Origin: Campylobacteraceae bacterium
GTDB lineage: Bacteria > Campylobacterota > Campylobacteria > Campylobacterales > Campylobacteraceae
NCBI GenBank assembly: GCA_900753405.1
Contig: CAADYZ010000019.1
Location: forward strand, 202,622 to 266,621
DNA length: 64,000 nt
Direction of reading: 5' to 3'
This document shows, in pieces, positions 40,109-48,591 of the stretch. A program made the position numbers and the translations under genes. The notes below the pieces were generated by a model. The model did no database searches. It saw only the letters and a list, made by a program, of their open reading frames with translations, and was not told where the DNA came from. Position 1 is the first letter of the stretch. The number at the start of each line of letters is the position of its first letter.

Positions 40109-42280
40109 TCAACTAAATTTCAAAACAAACTCACCATTTTTAAAACTCACTAAAACCTGCTTTTTCACCTCGCCAGAGAGCATTTTTGGGGCGATTTTGG
40201 TAAAGATGTGGCGTTTGATGACGCGGTGGATGTTGCGTCCGCCAAACTCGCTGCTTTTGCCTAAACGCAAAATCTCGCCAACTGCCGAGTCGTCAAGCTT
40301 TGCTTTTGGGCAAAGTTGCGTGGTGTAAGCGTGAGCGATCTGCTCTAACGCCTGTGTGCTAAGGGCATTGAAGTGGATGACCGCATCAATCCTGTTGCGA
40401 AATTCTGGCGTAAAAAACTCTCTAATCGCCCTATCACTTCGCTCGTCAAGCACACTTTTTGCTCCAAGTGTCGCGCAGCTTAAAACTTGCAACGCCTTGC
40501 TTTTGCACTCGCCGCTGCTAGCCTTTGTGACAAGATTCTCCTTTGCCTCGCCCTGCCTTGCTTGTGGCGTAAAGCCAAGTTGTAACGCACCGCTGCTGCC
40601 AAGGTTTGAGGTCATTAGGATGATCGTCTCTTTAAAGTCGCACTTCGTCCCGCCGCCGTCAGTCAAAGTCGCATTGTCAAAAATCTGCAAAAAAAGATTG
40701 ACTAGCTCAGAATTTGCCTTTTCGATCTCGTCAAAAAGCAGCACACTTCGCGGGTTTTGCTTAACTGCATTTGTCAGCACACCGCCACTCTCAAAGCCGA
40801 TGTAACCCGGCGGCGAGCCGATAAACCGCCCAAGCATATGCCGCTCCATATACTCACTCATATCAAACCGCTCAAAATGCATATCAAGCGCCTTCGCAAG
40901 CTGGATGCAAAACTCCGTTTTACCAACGCCGCTTTTACCAGCAAGCAAGAAAACGCCACGCGGACGGCGCGACTCGCTAAGCCCAGCAGCCGAGCAAAGC
41001 AGCAACTCACTCACCTCATCCACCGCCGCGTCTTGTCCGAAAATGTGCTTTTTCAAATTTGATTTTAGCGCTAGATAAAGCTCGCTGTTTTGTGCGGTTA
41101 ATGGCTTTTGAGTCGCAAGGCTTGCCGCCTTTTTGGCGTAAGCCTCTACAAACTCAGGTGTGAATTTTTGCGCCGAGTCGAGGCAAAAGGCGCTGTAAGC
41201 GTGGGTAAGAAGTTTCAACGCCGCGTGAGGCAGGGCTGAATTTGCAAAATGCTCTTTAGCCGCCGTGACTGCTGCTTTGCAAACGCCCTCCTTAAAACTC
41301 ACGCCAAAACGCCGCTTAAAACGACTCTGCGCGCAAAGCAAAACCTGCACGCTCTCCTCTTGCGTCATCTCCGCAAGCGTGATCTGCGCGGCGTGGTTTA
41401 AAAGCCACTTGTCTTTGCTGATGTATGCAAACTCTTCAAAACTTACGCAAAACACAAAGCGGATCGCTGCGTTTATCGCATAAAGCCGCACAACCGACAT
41501 CGCATCAAACGCGTCAAATTCGCTTCTGCTCGCAAGCAGCCCCGCGTCTTTGATGTATAAAATCACATTTTTTTGCTGTGCAAACGAGGCTAAAATCCCC
41601 TCCAAACGCTCCTCGAAGTCGCCTTTGTATTTGCAATGTGCTAAAATCGGTGCTAACCAAACTTGCACCACGCGAAACTCGCTTGCCACCTCGCCTCTGC
41701 CCTCGTTAGCGGCGGCTGGTTGAGCGAGAATTTGCCTTAACAACTCGCTCGCAAAAGCGTCCTTGCCAACGCCTCTTTTGCCGACTACGATCAAGCTGTT
41801 GCACTGCGCAGCGTTTAGCACCTCCAAGCCGCCTTTTAGCTCCTCGCTCCGCCCAAAAAACGGCTCAAATTCGGTTTTGACATCAAGGTCGATGAAGTAA
41901 TCTTCTGCCTTAAACTCAAAGTTGTTTGCACCAAAAATCGCGTAAAAATTCAGCGTTTGCGCATTTTGCAACACAAACTCGAAAAAGTCATCCAACCCAA
42001 AAAGCCCGCTCTCTTGCGCGCGCTCTAAAAGCTCGCTTGTCAGCTCAGACGGACGCGGCGGCTCGCCCTCTTGCGCACGCGGCAAAACCATAAACAACCG
42101 CAGCAAATTCCTGCGCGCGAGGATGTTTCCTTCGATGTCAAACGCGTCTAGCTTGTCGCAAAATTCCGCGTCACCTAAAAGCTCAAACAAAATGTGCTCG
42201 ATATAAATTTTTGCGTGCCCCTCCTCTTTTGCGCGCAAAAGAGCAGACTCGTACGCCAAATTCATCTTCAAATCAAACAT
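40109..42280 (-). CDS. clpA: ClpA-type AAA+ unfoldase with degenerate first ATPase module
   Basis: A 723-residue Clp unfoldase that feeds ClpP. The N-domain (1-140) is followed by two AAA+ modules. The second is intact: AGKSGVGKTE, LLFDEIEKAN and PEFRNRID, with LGF near an expected ClpP-docking loop. The first looks inactive: Walker A is GKRGVGKDA, Walker B reads ILYIKDAG instead of ILFIDEI, and the arginine-finger region has WLLNHAA in place of ALARRF. No clpS gene precedes it, unlike C. jejuni. A dispersed element (41865-41882) lies before the first module. The start could also be 42265. Confidence 0.9.
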   Translation of the reverse strand: MFDLKMNLAYESALLRAKEEGHAKIYIEHILFELLGDAEFCDKLDAFDIEGNILARRNLLRLFMVLPRAQEGEPPRPSELTSELLERAQESGLFGLDDFFEFVLQNAQTLNFYAIFGANNFEFKAEDYFIDLDVKTEFEPFFGRSEELKGGLEVLNAAQCNSLIVVGKRGVGKDAFASELLRQILAQPAAANEGRGEVASEFRVVQVWLAPILAHCKYKGDFEERLEGILASFAQQKNVILYIKDAGLLASRSEFDAFDAMSVVRLYAINAAIRFVFCVSFEEFAYISKDKWLLNHAAQITLAEMTQEESVQVLLCAQSRFKRRFGVSFKEGVCKAAVTAAKEHFANSALPHAALKLLTHAYSAFCLDSAQKFTPEFVEAYAKKAASLATQKPLTAQNSELYLALKSNLKKHIFGQDAAVDEVSELLLCSAAGLSESRRPRGVFLLAGKSGVGKTEFCIQLAKALDMHFERFDMSEYMERHMLGRFIGSPPGYIGFESGGVLTNAVKQNPRSVLLFDEIEKANSELVNLFLQIFDNATLTDGGGTKCDFKETIILMTSNLGSSGALQLGFTPQARQGEAKENLVTKASSGECKSKALQVLSCATLGAKSVLDERSDRAIREFFTPEFRNRIDAVIHFNALSTQALEQIAHAYTTQLCPKAKLDDSAVGEILRLGKSSEFGGRNIHRVIKRHIFTKIAPKMLSGEVKKQVLVSFKNGEFVLKFS

Positions 42281-42298
42281 TAATCATCAATCCTTATG

Positions 42299-42314
42299 TC
42301 AAAACCAAATTTGA
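42299..42314. repeat. Dispersed element between TlpA-like gene and clpA
   Basis: TCAAAACCAAATTTGA. On the minus strand it directly follows the TAG stop of the TlpA-like gene. Confidence 0.7.
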
Positions 42315-42917
42315 CTAAAATGAGATGTTTTTAAAGATTTGCCTAAAATCTTTCGCGATCATCTCCACGCTCACGCCGCCAAGCCAAAAGAGGTTTTTTT
42401 GTGTCGATTTTGGCTCTAAATTGTCCGTCAAAGGTTGGTAAATCCCCTCTTTTAGCACGACTTTAAAGGGAATTTGCAGGCTTTTTGTGTAGGAGATGTC
42501 GCGTAAAATTTGGCGGATGAGTCGCGTGTTTTGCGCAGAATTTGAGATGAAGTAATACCCGCCGTATTTTTTGATAAAATTCTCCACGACATACTCGTTG
42601 CTAACCTCTTCAAAGGTGATTAAGCCGATGAGTTTAAACGCCTCTTGATTTGCATTCGCAAAGCCCATTAAATGCGGTGCTTCTTTTTGACAAGGCGGAC
42701 AGAAAGTCGCAAAAATGTCAAACAAAATCCCGCGCTTCTCGCCTTCGATGACAAAGCCGTTTTCGACTCTGACAAGCGTGATGTTTTGCGTGTTTAAAAC
42801 ATCTTGCAAAACCAGCTTTTCACCGACTTGAAACGGCGTAAAACCACTGACGCTTTGCGGCTTGTCGCACGCGGTGAAAAACAACGCACACAGCAATACT
42901 AAAAAAAATTTTTTCAT
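42315..42917 (-). CDS. TlpA-like periplasmic thioredoxin lipoprotein
   Basis: A 200-residue lipoprotein (lipobox FTAC, Cys near residue 17) with a thioredoxin fold and active site ATFCPPCQKEAPH near residue 75. It would act in the periplasm as a thiol reductase, for example in cytochrome c or copper-centre assembly. In C. jejuni a periplasmic thioredoxin (Cj1106) also precedes the clpS-clpA pair. The stop TAG abuts a dispersed element. Confidence 0.88.
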   Translation of the reverse strand: MKKFFLVLLCALFFTACDKPQSVSGFTPFQVGEKLVLQDVLNTQNITLVRVENGFVIEGEKRGILFDIFATFCPPCQKEAPHLMGFANANQEAFKLIGLITFEEVSNEYVVENFIKKYGGYYFISNSAQNTRLIRQILRDISYTKSLQIPFKVVLKEGIYQPLTDNLEPKSTQKNLFWLGGVSVEMIAKDFRQIFKNISF

Positions 42918-42959
42918 AAACCCTCTTTAAACAGCCGCCGCTAAGTTGCGTTGGCGTCA

Positions 42960-42987
42960 TTGTCAAAATCAAATTTGGTTTTGACAA
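42960..42987. repeat. 28-bp dispersed palindrome between tpiA and TlpA-like gene
   Basis: TTGTCAAAATC-AAATTT-GGTTTTGACAA, palindromic except for one pair. Both ends carry an outward TTGACA. Confidence 0.8.
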
Positions 42988-42989
42988 CC

Positions 42990-43724
42990 TCAAACAAGCA
43001 GACTCAAAAACCCTTGTACCTCCCAACTCGCCGTGCCAACAAGCACACCCGAGCAATTTGCAACCTCTCTTAACTGCGCGACATTCTTCCCGCTTACGCT
43101 GCCGCCGTAAAGCAGTTTTGCGCGCGTTTTGCTAGCAAGAAAGTCAAGCGCTTCTGCCACCGCTTCTGGCGTTGCGCTCACGCCTGAGCCGATCGCCCAC
43201 ACTGGCTCGTAAGCGATCGTCAAATTTTCATAACCAAGCTCGACTGCGTTTAGCTGCGCGTTTAAAACCTCTTGCGTTTTGCCCGCTTGCCTTTGCTCTA
43301 AACTCTCGCCAACACAATAGACAACCTTGTAGCCACGCGAGCGCGCAAACTCAAATTTCGCCCGCAAAAACTCCTCGCCCTCGCCCAAAATCGCCCGCCG
43401 CTCGCTATGCCCGATCATCACACACTCAACGCCCGCGCCCTCTAACTGCTGCGCGCCGATCTCGCCTGTGAAACTGCCGCATTGCGCTGGGTAGAAGTTT
43501 TGCGCCCCTTGCGTCAGCGGCAAAAACTTCGCCAACTCGTCAAATTCGCTTTTTGCAAGAAGTGCGGTAAAAGGCGGAAAAAACGCCACCTCAGACGCCT
43601 TTAACTGCGTGCCTTGCTTTAACGCCGCAGCCAAAAGAGAGCGCAGCTCGCTGAGATATTTTCTAAAACTCTCGCGCGTGTGGTTGCACTTAAAATTCGC
43701 CGCGACTACGAACTGCTTACTCAT
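42990..43724 (-). CDS. tpiA: Triosephosphate isomerase
   Basis: A 244-residue TIM barrel converting dihydroxyacetone phosphate to glyceraldehyde-3-phosphate. The catalytic Lys is in AANFKCNHTRESF (epsilonproteobacterial variant of GNWKMN), the catalytic His in MIGHSERRA, the catalytic Glu in AYEPVWAIGSG, and the phosphate loop is LLYGGSVSGKN. The ATG at 43724 overlaps the pgk end by eight bases. It is the last gene of gap-pgk-tpiA. Confidence 0.95.
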   Translation of the reverse strand: MSKQFVVAANFKCNHTRESFRKYLSELRSLLAAALKQGTQLKASEVAFFPPFTALLAKSEFDELAKFLPLTQGAQNFYPAQCGSFTGEIGAQQLEGAGVECVMIGHSERRAILGEGEEFLRAKFEFARSRGYKVVYCVGESLEQRQAGKTQEVLNAQLNAVELGYENLTIAYEPVWAIGSGVSATPEAVAEALDFLASKTRAKLLYGGSVSGKNVAQLREVANCSGVLVGTASWEVQGFLSLLV

Positions 43725-44925
43725 CACTCGCCCTCACAAGCACCTTAACGCCCGGAAGCTCTTTGCCTTCGATTAGCTCCAAGCTAGCACCACCGCCTGT
43801 TGAGATGAAAGTCATCTCATCCGTGTCGCCTGCTCTTTCAACAACATCGGCTGTGTCGCCGCCACCAACAACAGTTGTCGCAAAGCTCTCGGCGATGTAG
43901 TGACTCATCTTAAAGCTGCCCTTGCTGAATTTATCCATCTCAAACACGCCCATCGGTCCATTCCACCAAATCGTCTGCGCGTCTTTGATCGCCTCTTGGA
44001 AGAGTTTGACGCTCGCAGGTCCGATGTCAAGCCCCATCCACCCCGCTGGAATTTCTTGCACAGGCATATACTTCACTGGTGCGTCAGCACTAAGCGTTGG
44101 CGCTGCGACAACATCCACTGGCAGGTAGATTTTCACGCCAAGTTCGCGCCCTTGTTTTAAGACGCGCGCCGCCTCGTCGATCAAATCCTCCTCCAAAAGC
44201 GAGTTGCCGATGTCAAAGCCAAGAGATTTTAAAAATGTAAATGCCATTCCGCCGCCGATGATGAGTTTATCCACGCGTGGCAAAAGGTTGTGAAGGGCTT
44301 GAAGCTTGCCGCTAACCTTGCTGCCGCCGACAACTGCGACAAACGGGCGGCTTGGCGTGCGGATGAGGTTGCGGGCAAATTCGATCTCTTTGATTAACAA
44401 AAAACCCGCCGCCTTGTGATCTTCGTCAAAAAATTTCGTAATGCAATGCACCGAAGAGTGCGCGCGGTGGCAAACACCAAAGGCGTCATTGACAAAAAAG
44501 TCAGCGTAAGAGGCGAGCGTTTTTGCCAAATTTTCGTCGTCTTTCGTCTCACCCTTTTCAAAACGGAGGTTTTCTAAAAGCAAAATCTCGCCCGCTTTTA
44601 GGTTTGCGACCTTGTTTTTGGCGTCCGCACCCGTGACATCGCTCGCAAAAATCACCTCTTTATCAAGTAGTCGCGAAAGCCTTTTTGCAACTGGGGCGAG
44701 CGAGAATTTCTCTTCAAAGCCGTTTTTTGGACGCCCCAAATGAGACGCCAAAATCACCCCACAACCGCTGTCGAGGATATAGCGGATCGTTGGGATCGCC
44801 GAGCGGATGCGGCGGTCGTCTGTGATATTACAAAACTCGTCCATAGGCGTGTTAAAGTCACACCTTACAAAAACCTTGCTGCCTTGCTTAAACTCAATGT
44901 CTCTTACAGAAATGATGTCGCTCAT
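43717..44925 (-). CDS. pgk: Phosphoglycerate kinase
   Basis: A 402-residue two-lobed kinase making ATP from 1,3-bisphosphoglycerate. KVFVRCDFNTPMDE near residue 18, LASHLGRPKNGFEEKFSL near 60, VGGSKVSGK near 205 and GGGDTADVVE near 350 are all standard. It is followed by tpiA with a short overlap; a dispersed element (44946-44965) lies just upstream of its start. Confidence 0.97.
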   Translation of the reverse strand: MSDIISVRDIEFKQGSKVFVRCDFNTPMDEFCNITDDRRIRSAIPTIRYILDSGCGVILASHLGRPKNGFEEKFSLAPVAKRLSRLLDKEVIFASDVTGADAKNKVANLKAGEILLLENLRFEKGETKDDENLAKTLASYADFFVNDAFGVCHRAHSSVHCITKFFDEDHKAAGFLLIKEIEFARNLIRTPSRPFVAVVGGSKVSGKLQALHNLLPRVDKLIIGGGMAFTFLKSLGFDIGNSLLEEDLIDEAARVLKQGRELGVKIYLPVDVVAAPTLSADAPVKYMPVQEIPAGWMGLDIGPASVKLFQEAIKDAQTIWWNGPMGVFEMDKFSKGSFKMSHYIAESFATTVVGGGDTADVVERAGDTDEMTFISTGGGASLELIEGKELPGVKVLVRASDE

Positions 44926-44940
44926 TGTCTCCCTTTTTTA

Positions 44941-44965
44941 AAATTTTGTCAAAACCGAATTTGAC
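44941..44965. repeat. Dispersed element upstream of pgk
   Basis: AAATTTTGTC joined to AAAACCGAATTTGAC. It lies in the 197-base gap between gap and pgk. The rest of that gap shows G+C-rich sequence without a frame or clear signal. Confidence 0.7.
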
Positions 44966-45122
44966 TTACATTATTTAATATAACTCTTCAAAACCGCGCT
45001 TAAATCGCTTAAACCGCGGCGCAAACTGGCTGCTGGCTAAAACGGCGACTTCAACGCCGCCACCTAAAACTGCCAACTCGCCACCGCCTCGCCGTCAATT
45101 CACGCCTCAAACTAGCCGCCGC

Positions 45123-46112
45123 TTAGCGAGAGATGAATTTCGCCATCTCAATCAACCGCGAGGTGTAGCCCCACTCGTTGTCATACCACGCCATCACCTT
45201 CACAAAATCCCCGCAAATGACCTGCGTCATATCAGCTGCGACTACGCTGCTGTAAGAGCTGGTGCAAAAGTCACTACTAACTCTTTCGTCAAAATCCACC
45301 AACACAAGCCCTTTGTGCGAGCCTTGTGAAGCGGCGGCAAAAGCCTCGTTTAACTCCTCTTTTGTCGTGCTTTTTGACAAAACCGCAGTCAGATCCACAA
45401 GGCTGACATTCGCCACTGGCACACGCATCGACTGCCCGTGAATTTTGCCGTCTAAATGCGGCATTATGAGCTTCATCGCCTTTGCCGCGCCCGTTGTTGT
45501 TGGGATGATGTTTTGCGCAGCGGCACGACTTCTTCGCAAGTCTCGACACTTTACATCCACCAAACTCTGCCCGTTTGTGTAAGCATGCACAGTCGTCATC
45601 AACGCCTTTTGCACACCAAAAACATCGTCCAAAATCTTCATCACAGGACCTAAGCAATTCGTGGTGCAACTTGCATTTGAGATGATCTTCTCGCCGTTGT
45701 AACGCCCCTCATTCACACCAAGAACAAATGTCGGCGTGTCGTCTTTTGCAGGCGCGCTCATCACAACCTTTTTCGCCCCTTGCTGCAAGTAAGCCTCGCT
45801 TTTTGCAGTTGTCAGCATCTTGCCTGTGCATTCAAGCACAACATCCACGCCGCTAAGGTCTAAATCTGCGATCTCACGCGTGCTATAAACGCGAATTTTC
45901 TTGCCGTCAATGGCGATGTAATCATCATCAATCACCTCGACTTTTTTGTTAAACTCGCCATGGACCGTGTCGTATTGAAGTAGATATCTCGTCAAGTCGC
46001 GCGTAGCCGTGTCGTTGATCGCGACAATCTCGCACTCCGAGTCGTTCGCCAAAATCCTCGCCGCACATCGCCCAATCCGCCCAAATCCGTTAATCATCAC
46101 CTTCAAAGACAT
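45123..46112 (-). CDS. gap: Glyceraldehyde-3-phosphate dehydrogenase, type I
   Basis: A 329-residue enzyme oxidising glyceraldehyde-3-phosphate. The NAD motif INGFGRIGRCAAR is at the start and the active-site Cys is in SNASCTTNCLGP near residue 150. It heads the gap-pgk-tpiA glycolytic/gluconeogenic unit and is divergent from nadD, the same order as in C. jejuni. Confidence 0.97.
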   Translation of the reverse strand: MSLKVMINGFGRIGRCAARILANDSECEIVAINDTATRDLTRYLLQYDTVHGEFNKKVEVIDDDYIAIDGKKIRVYSTREIADLDLSGVDVVLECTGKMLTTAKSEAYLQQGAKKVVMSAPAKDDTPTFVLGVNEGRYNGEKIISNASCTTNCLGPVMKILDDVFGVQKALMTTVHAYTNGQSLVDVKCRDLRRSRAAAQNIIPTTTGAAKAMKLIMPHLDGKIHGQSMRVPVANVSLVDLTAVLSKSTTKEELNEAFAAASQGSHKGLVLVDFDERVSSDFCTSSYSSVVAADMTQVICGDFVKVMAWYDNEWGYTSRLIEMAKFISR

Positions 46113-46213
46113 AATCTTCTCCTTTTAAACTTCAAAATTTAGCAACTTTTTTTAAAAATCTTGCTATGATTTTTGCCTATTTTATAAAATCTTTTGTTAA
46201 TTAAGGTTTAAAA

Positions 46214-46915
46214 ATGAAAATCGCATTGTTTGGCGGCAGTTTTGACCCGATCCACCAAGGGCATTTAGAGGTCGCAAAGGCGGCGTTAAACGAGTTAGAC
46301 ATCGACCGCCTTTTTGTCGTTCCAGCGTGGCAAAACCCCTTCAAAGAGGGCTTTTTTGCGCCGCCACAAATTCGTTTAGAGTGGGTAAAAGCGGCGTTTG
46401 CAGGAGACGAATTTACTAAAATTAGCATTTGCGAATTTGAAATCAACCTCGCCAAACCAACACCAACAATCCTTACCGCCGAATTTTTAAAAACACGCCA
46501 CAACGCAAGCGAAGTTTTGATCATCATCGGCGAAGACAACCTCGCAACGCTTCATAAATGGAGCGAATTTGACAGACTTTGCCAGCTCGCAAAATTTGTC
46601 ATCGCCACACGAGAGGAGAGTTCAAATTTGGTTTTGACAAATGCGTTAGAAGAGAGAAAATTCACCTTAAAGCAAACTGAGTCACTTGAAATTTCAAGCC
46701 AGATCAGACCTTTTGTTAAGCAGATTTTAAGCGTGCAAAATCCACTAACTTCAACGCAGATTAGACGGCGTTTAAAAGCGGCAAACCAGCAGTTCAAAAC
46801 GGCGAAAAACAGCGGTGGCAGCGAAGAGGAGTTGTTTTTGCAAGCACTTGAAAGTTTTGAAGAATTTCTTCCAAAGAGGGTTGCCAAAAGCGTGCTAGAA
46901 TTCTACCTAAATTAA
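46214..46915 (+). CDS. nadD: Nicotinate-nucleotide adenylyltransferase NadD
   Basis: A 233-residue adenylyltransferase making deamido-NAD. It has the GGSFDPIHQGHLEVAK (GxFDPxHxGH) motif at residue 7 and STQIRRRL near 185. The C-terminus is long (about 45 residues after STQIRRRL), carrying NSGGSEEELFLQALESFEEF and ending VLEFYLN. A dispersed element (46622-46642) encodes SNLVLTNAL in the middle. A -10-like TATAAA at 46183-46188 precedes it. A decayed copy of the 3' end lies at 50.7 kb. In C. jejuni rsfS follows nadD; here it does not. Confidence 0.93.
   Translation: MKIALFGGSFDPIHQGHLEVAKAALNELDIDRLFVVPAWQNPFKEGFFAPPQIRLEWVKAAFAGDEFTKISICEFEINLAKPTPTILTAEFLKTRHNASEVLIIIGEDNLATLHKWSEFDRLCQLAKFVIATREESSNLVLTNALEERKFTLKQTESLEISSQIRPFVKQILSVQNPLTSTQIRRRLKAANQQFKTAKNSGGSEEELFLQALESFEEFLPKRVAKSVLEFYLN
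46622..46642. repeat. Dispersed element inside nadD
   Basis: TCAAATTTGGTTTTGAC followed by AAAT, read in frame as Ser-Asn-Leu-Val-Leu-Thr-Asn. Confidence 0.7.
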
Positions 46916-46918
46916 TTG

Positions 46919-46934
46919 TCAAAACCGAATTTGA
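46919..46934. repeat. Dispersed element after nadD
   Basis: TCAAAACCGAATTTGA, preceded by TTAATTG after the nadD stop. The same junction recurs beside the nadD remnant at 50.7 kb. Confidence 0.7.
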
Positions 46935-47014
46935 ATTTTTTGGCTTTTTCAACCCGCGTTTTTAAGGCACACTTTAACTGAAAATTTACTTAATTTGCTC
47001 ATTTTGCCTCAAAA

Positions 47015-47027
47015 TTTTTTGTAAAAT
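47015..47027 (+). promoter_or_regulatory. Campylobacter-type promoter (-10) upstream of the antiporter gene
   Basis: TTTTTTGTAAAAT, the same T-rich extended -10 seen before the PP-loop gene, about 100 bases before the antiporter start in a very AT-rich leader. Confidence 0.5.
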
Positions 47028-47129
47028 AAACATTTTTTAAGCATTTTTTTTGTAAATTTAAATAAATTTAATAAGGCGTTTTTTGGTTTAAGTTTTCAGC
47101 AGTGAATTTAGAAATTGCAAGGGGCAAAA

Positions 47130-48560
47130 GTGGATTTTTTACTTATCTTAATCGGGACTCTTTTTGCTTGCAGTGTTTTGTTTAGCAAACTCTCAGACAA
47201 ATATGGCATCCCTGCACTTTTGCTTTTCTTGGCGATTGGAATGCTCGCAGGAGATGACGGATTTGGGATCAAATTCGACAACGCCTCAGTCGCCGCGGAC
47301 ATCGGCACGATCGCGCTGATCTACATCCTCTTCTCTGGCGGTCTTCACACCGACATCAACCAAATCCGCCCAGTTTTGGCTCGCGGACTCATCCTCGCGA
47401 CCTTCGGAGTTGTCATTAGCGCTGGTTTAACCGCCGTTTTTGCCTACTACATCCTCAACCTCTCGATCTTAGAATCCGCCCTTTGCGGCGCGATCATCAG
47501 CTCAACGGACGCCGCTGCTGTGTTTAGCATCCTTCGCAGCAAAAACATCAAGCTCAAAAATAACCTTGGCGAGCTGCTCGAATTTGAAAGCGGAAGCAAT
47601 GATCCGATGGCGATCTTCTTAACAATGACGATCATCGGACTTGCCACCGCTGGCTCGCTGCCTCAAACGCAGGATGTCGTTTTAGAACTCTCGCTGCAAT
47701 TTGTCATCGGCGGACTCACAGGCTGGGCGATCGGCTCGCTAATCCCGATGCTTTTTAACAGGATCAACCTCAGTTCGAGCGGTCTTTACCCTGTTTTGTT
47801 GCTTGCCATCGTAGCGATGCTTTTTGGCTTGACAAACGAGATCGGCGGCAACGGCTACATCGCTGTTTATGCGGCGGGAATTTTTGCAAACCGCCGCGAC
47901 TTCATCTACAAAAAAGACATCGCGGGCTTTTTTGACGGCGTGGCGTGGATTATGCAGATCTTCATCTTCCTAACACTTGGGCTTTTGGTCTTCCCGCGCG
48001 AGCTTGGTCCAGTGGCGTTAAATAGTATGTTTTTAGCCGTTGCGCTAATGTTTGTCGCCCGTCCGCTCAGCGTGTTTTTATGCACCATTTTTAGTAAATT
48101 TAACTTCAAAGAAAAGTGTTTTATCTCGTGGGTCGGCTTCCGCGGAGTCGTCCCGATCGTCCTTGCGACCTACCCTTTGAGCGAAAATTTAGAAAACGGA
48201 CAGCTCATTTTCAATGTCATTTTCTTCATCGTCCTCATCTCCGTTTTGCTGCAAGGCACGACCTTTACCGCCGCAGCAAAACTACTTGGTGTCATCGCTC
48301 CAAAAGAGAAAGCCCCGAGCGTGAATCGCTCCGTTTCAGGGCACAAAATGCGTCAGATGTTTTTGGGGCGCGACTCGAAAATCATCGGCAAAAACCTCAC
48401 CGAGCTCGAACTTCCGCCTGAGTTTTTCATCCTCCTCGCGCGCAGAAAGGGCGAGCTTGTCAAAGTCGGCGGCACTTTTATCTTCGAAGAGGGTGACTTT
48501 TTGCTCATAATGTGTGAAGACGACGACATTTACGAAAAGACGATTTTAACAAGATTTTAG
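47130..48560 (+). CDS. NhaP2-type K+(Na+)/H+ antiporter
   Basis: A 476-residue membrane antiporter of the CPA1 NhaP2 group. About 12-13 hydrophobic helices fill residues 1-390; SSTDAAAVFSIL near 125 and ESGSNDP near 152 are the ion-binding signatures. The C-terminal 75 residues form a TrkA-C/RCK_C regulatory domain (KIIGKNLTELELPPEFFILL). GTG at 47130 with AAGGGG upstream is the likely start. It is expected to sit in the inner membrane and control cytoplasmic potassium and pH. Confidence 0.88.
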   Translation: MDFLLILIGTLFACSVLFSKLSDKYGIPALLLFLAIGMLAGDDGFGIKFDNASVAADIGTIALIYILFSGGLHTDINQIRPVLARGLILATFGVVISAGLTAVFAYYILNLSILESALCGAIISSTDAAAVFSILRSKNIKLKNNLGELLEFESGSNDPMAIFLTMTIIGLATAGSLPQTQDVVLELSLQFVIGGLTGWAIGSLIPMLFNRINLSSSGLYPVLLLAIVAMLFGLTNEIGGNGYIAVYAAGIFANRRDFIYKKDIAGFFDGVAWIMQIFIFLTLGLLVFPRELGPVALNSMFLAVALMFVARPLSVFLCTIFSKFNFKEKCFISWVGFRGVVPIVLATYPLSENLENGQLIFNVIFFIVLISVLLQGTTFTAAAKLLGVIAPKEKAPSVNRSVSGHKMRQMFLGRDSKIIGKNLTELELPPEFFILLARRKGELVKVGGTFIFEEGDFLLIMCEDDDIYEKTILTRF

Positions 48561-48563
48561 CAA

Positions 48564-48587
48564 CCAAATTCGGTTTTGACAAAGGAG
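48564..48587. repeat. Dispersed element before icd
   Basis: CCAAATTCGGTTTTGAC running into AAAGGAG. The element and the icd ribosome-binding site are adjoining. Confidence 0.7.
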
Positions 48588-48591
48588 CGAG

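Noticed and set aside
44966..45122. A gene in the gap between gap and pgk
   Set aside because: No frame with a start, a ribosome site and a recognisable protein was found.
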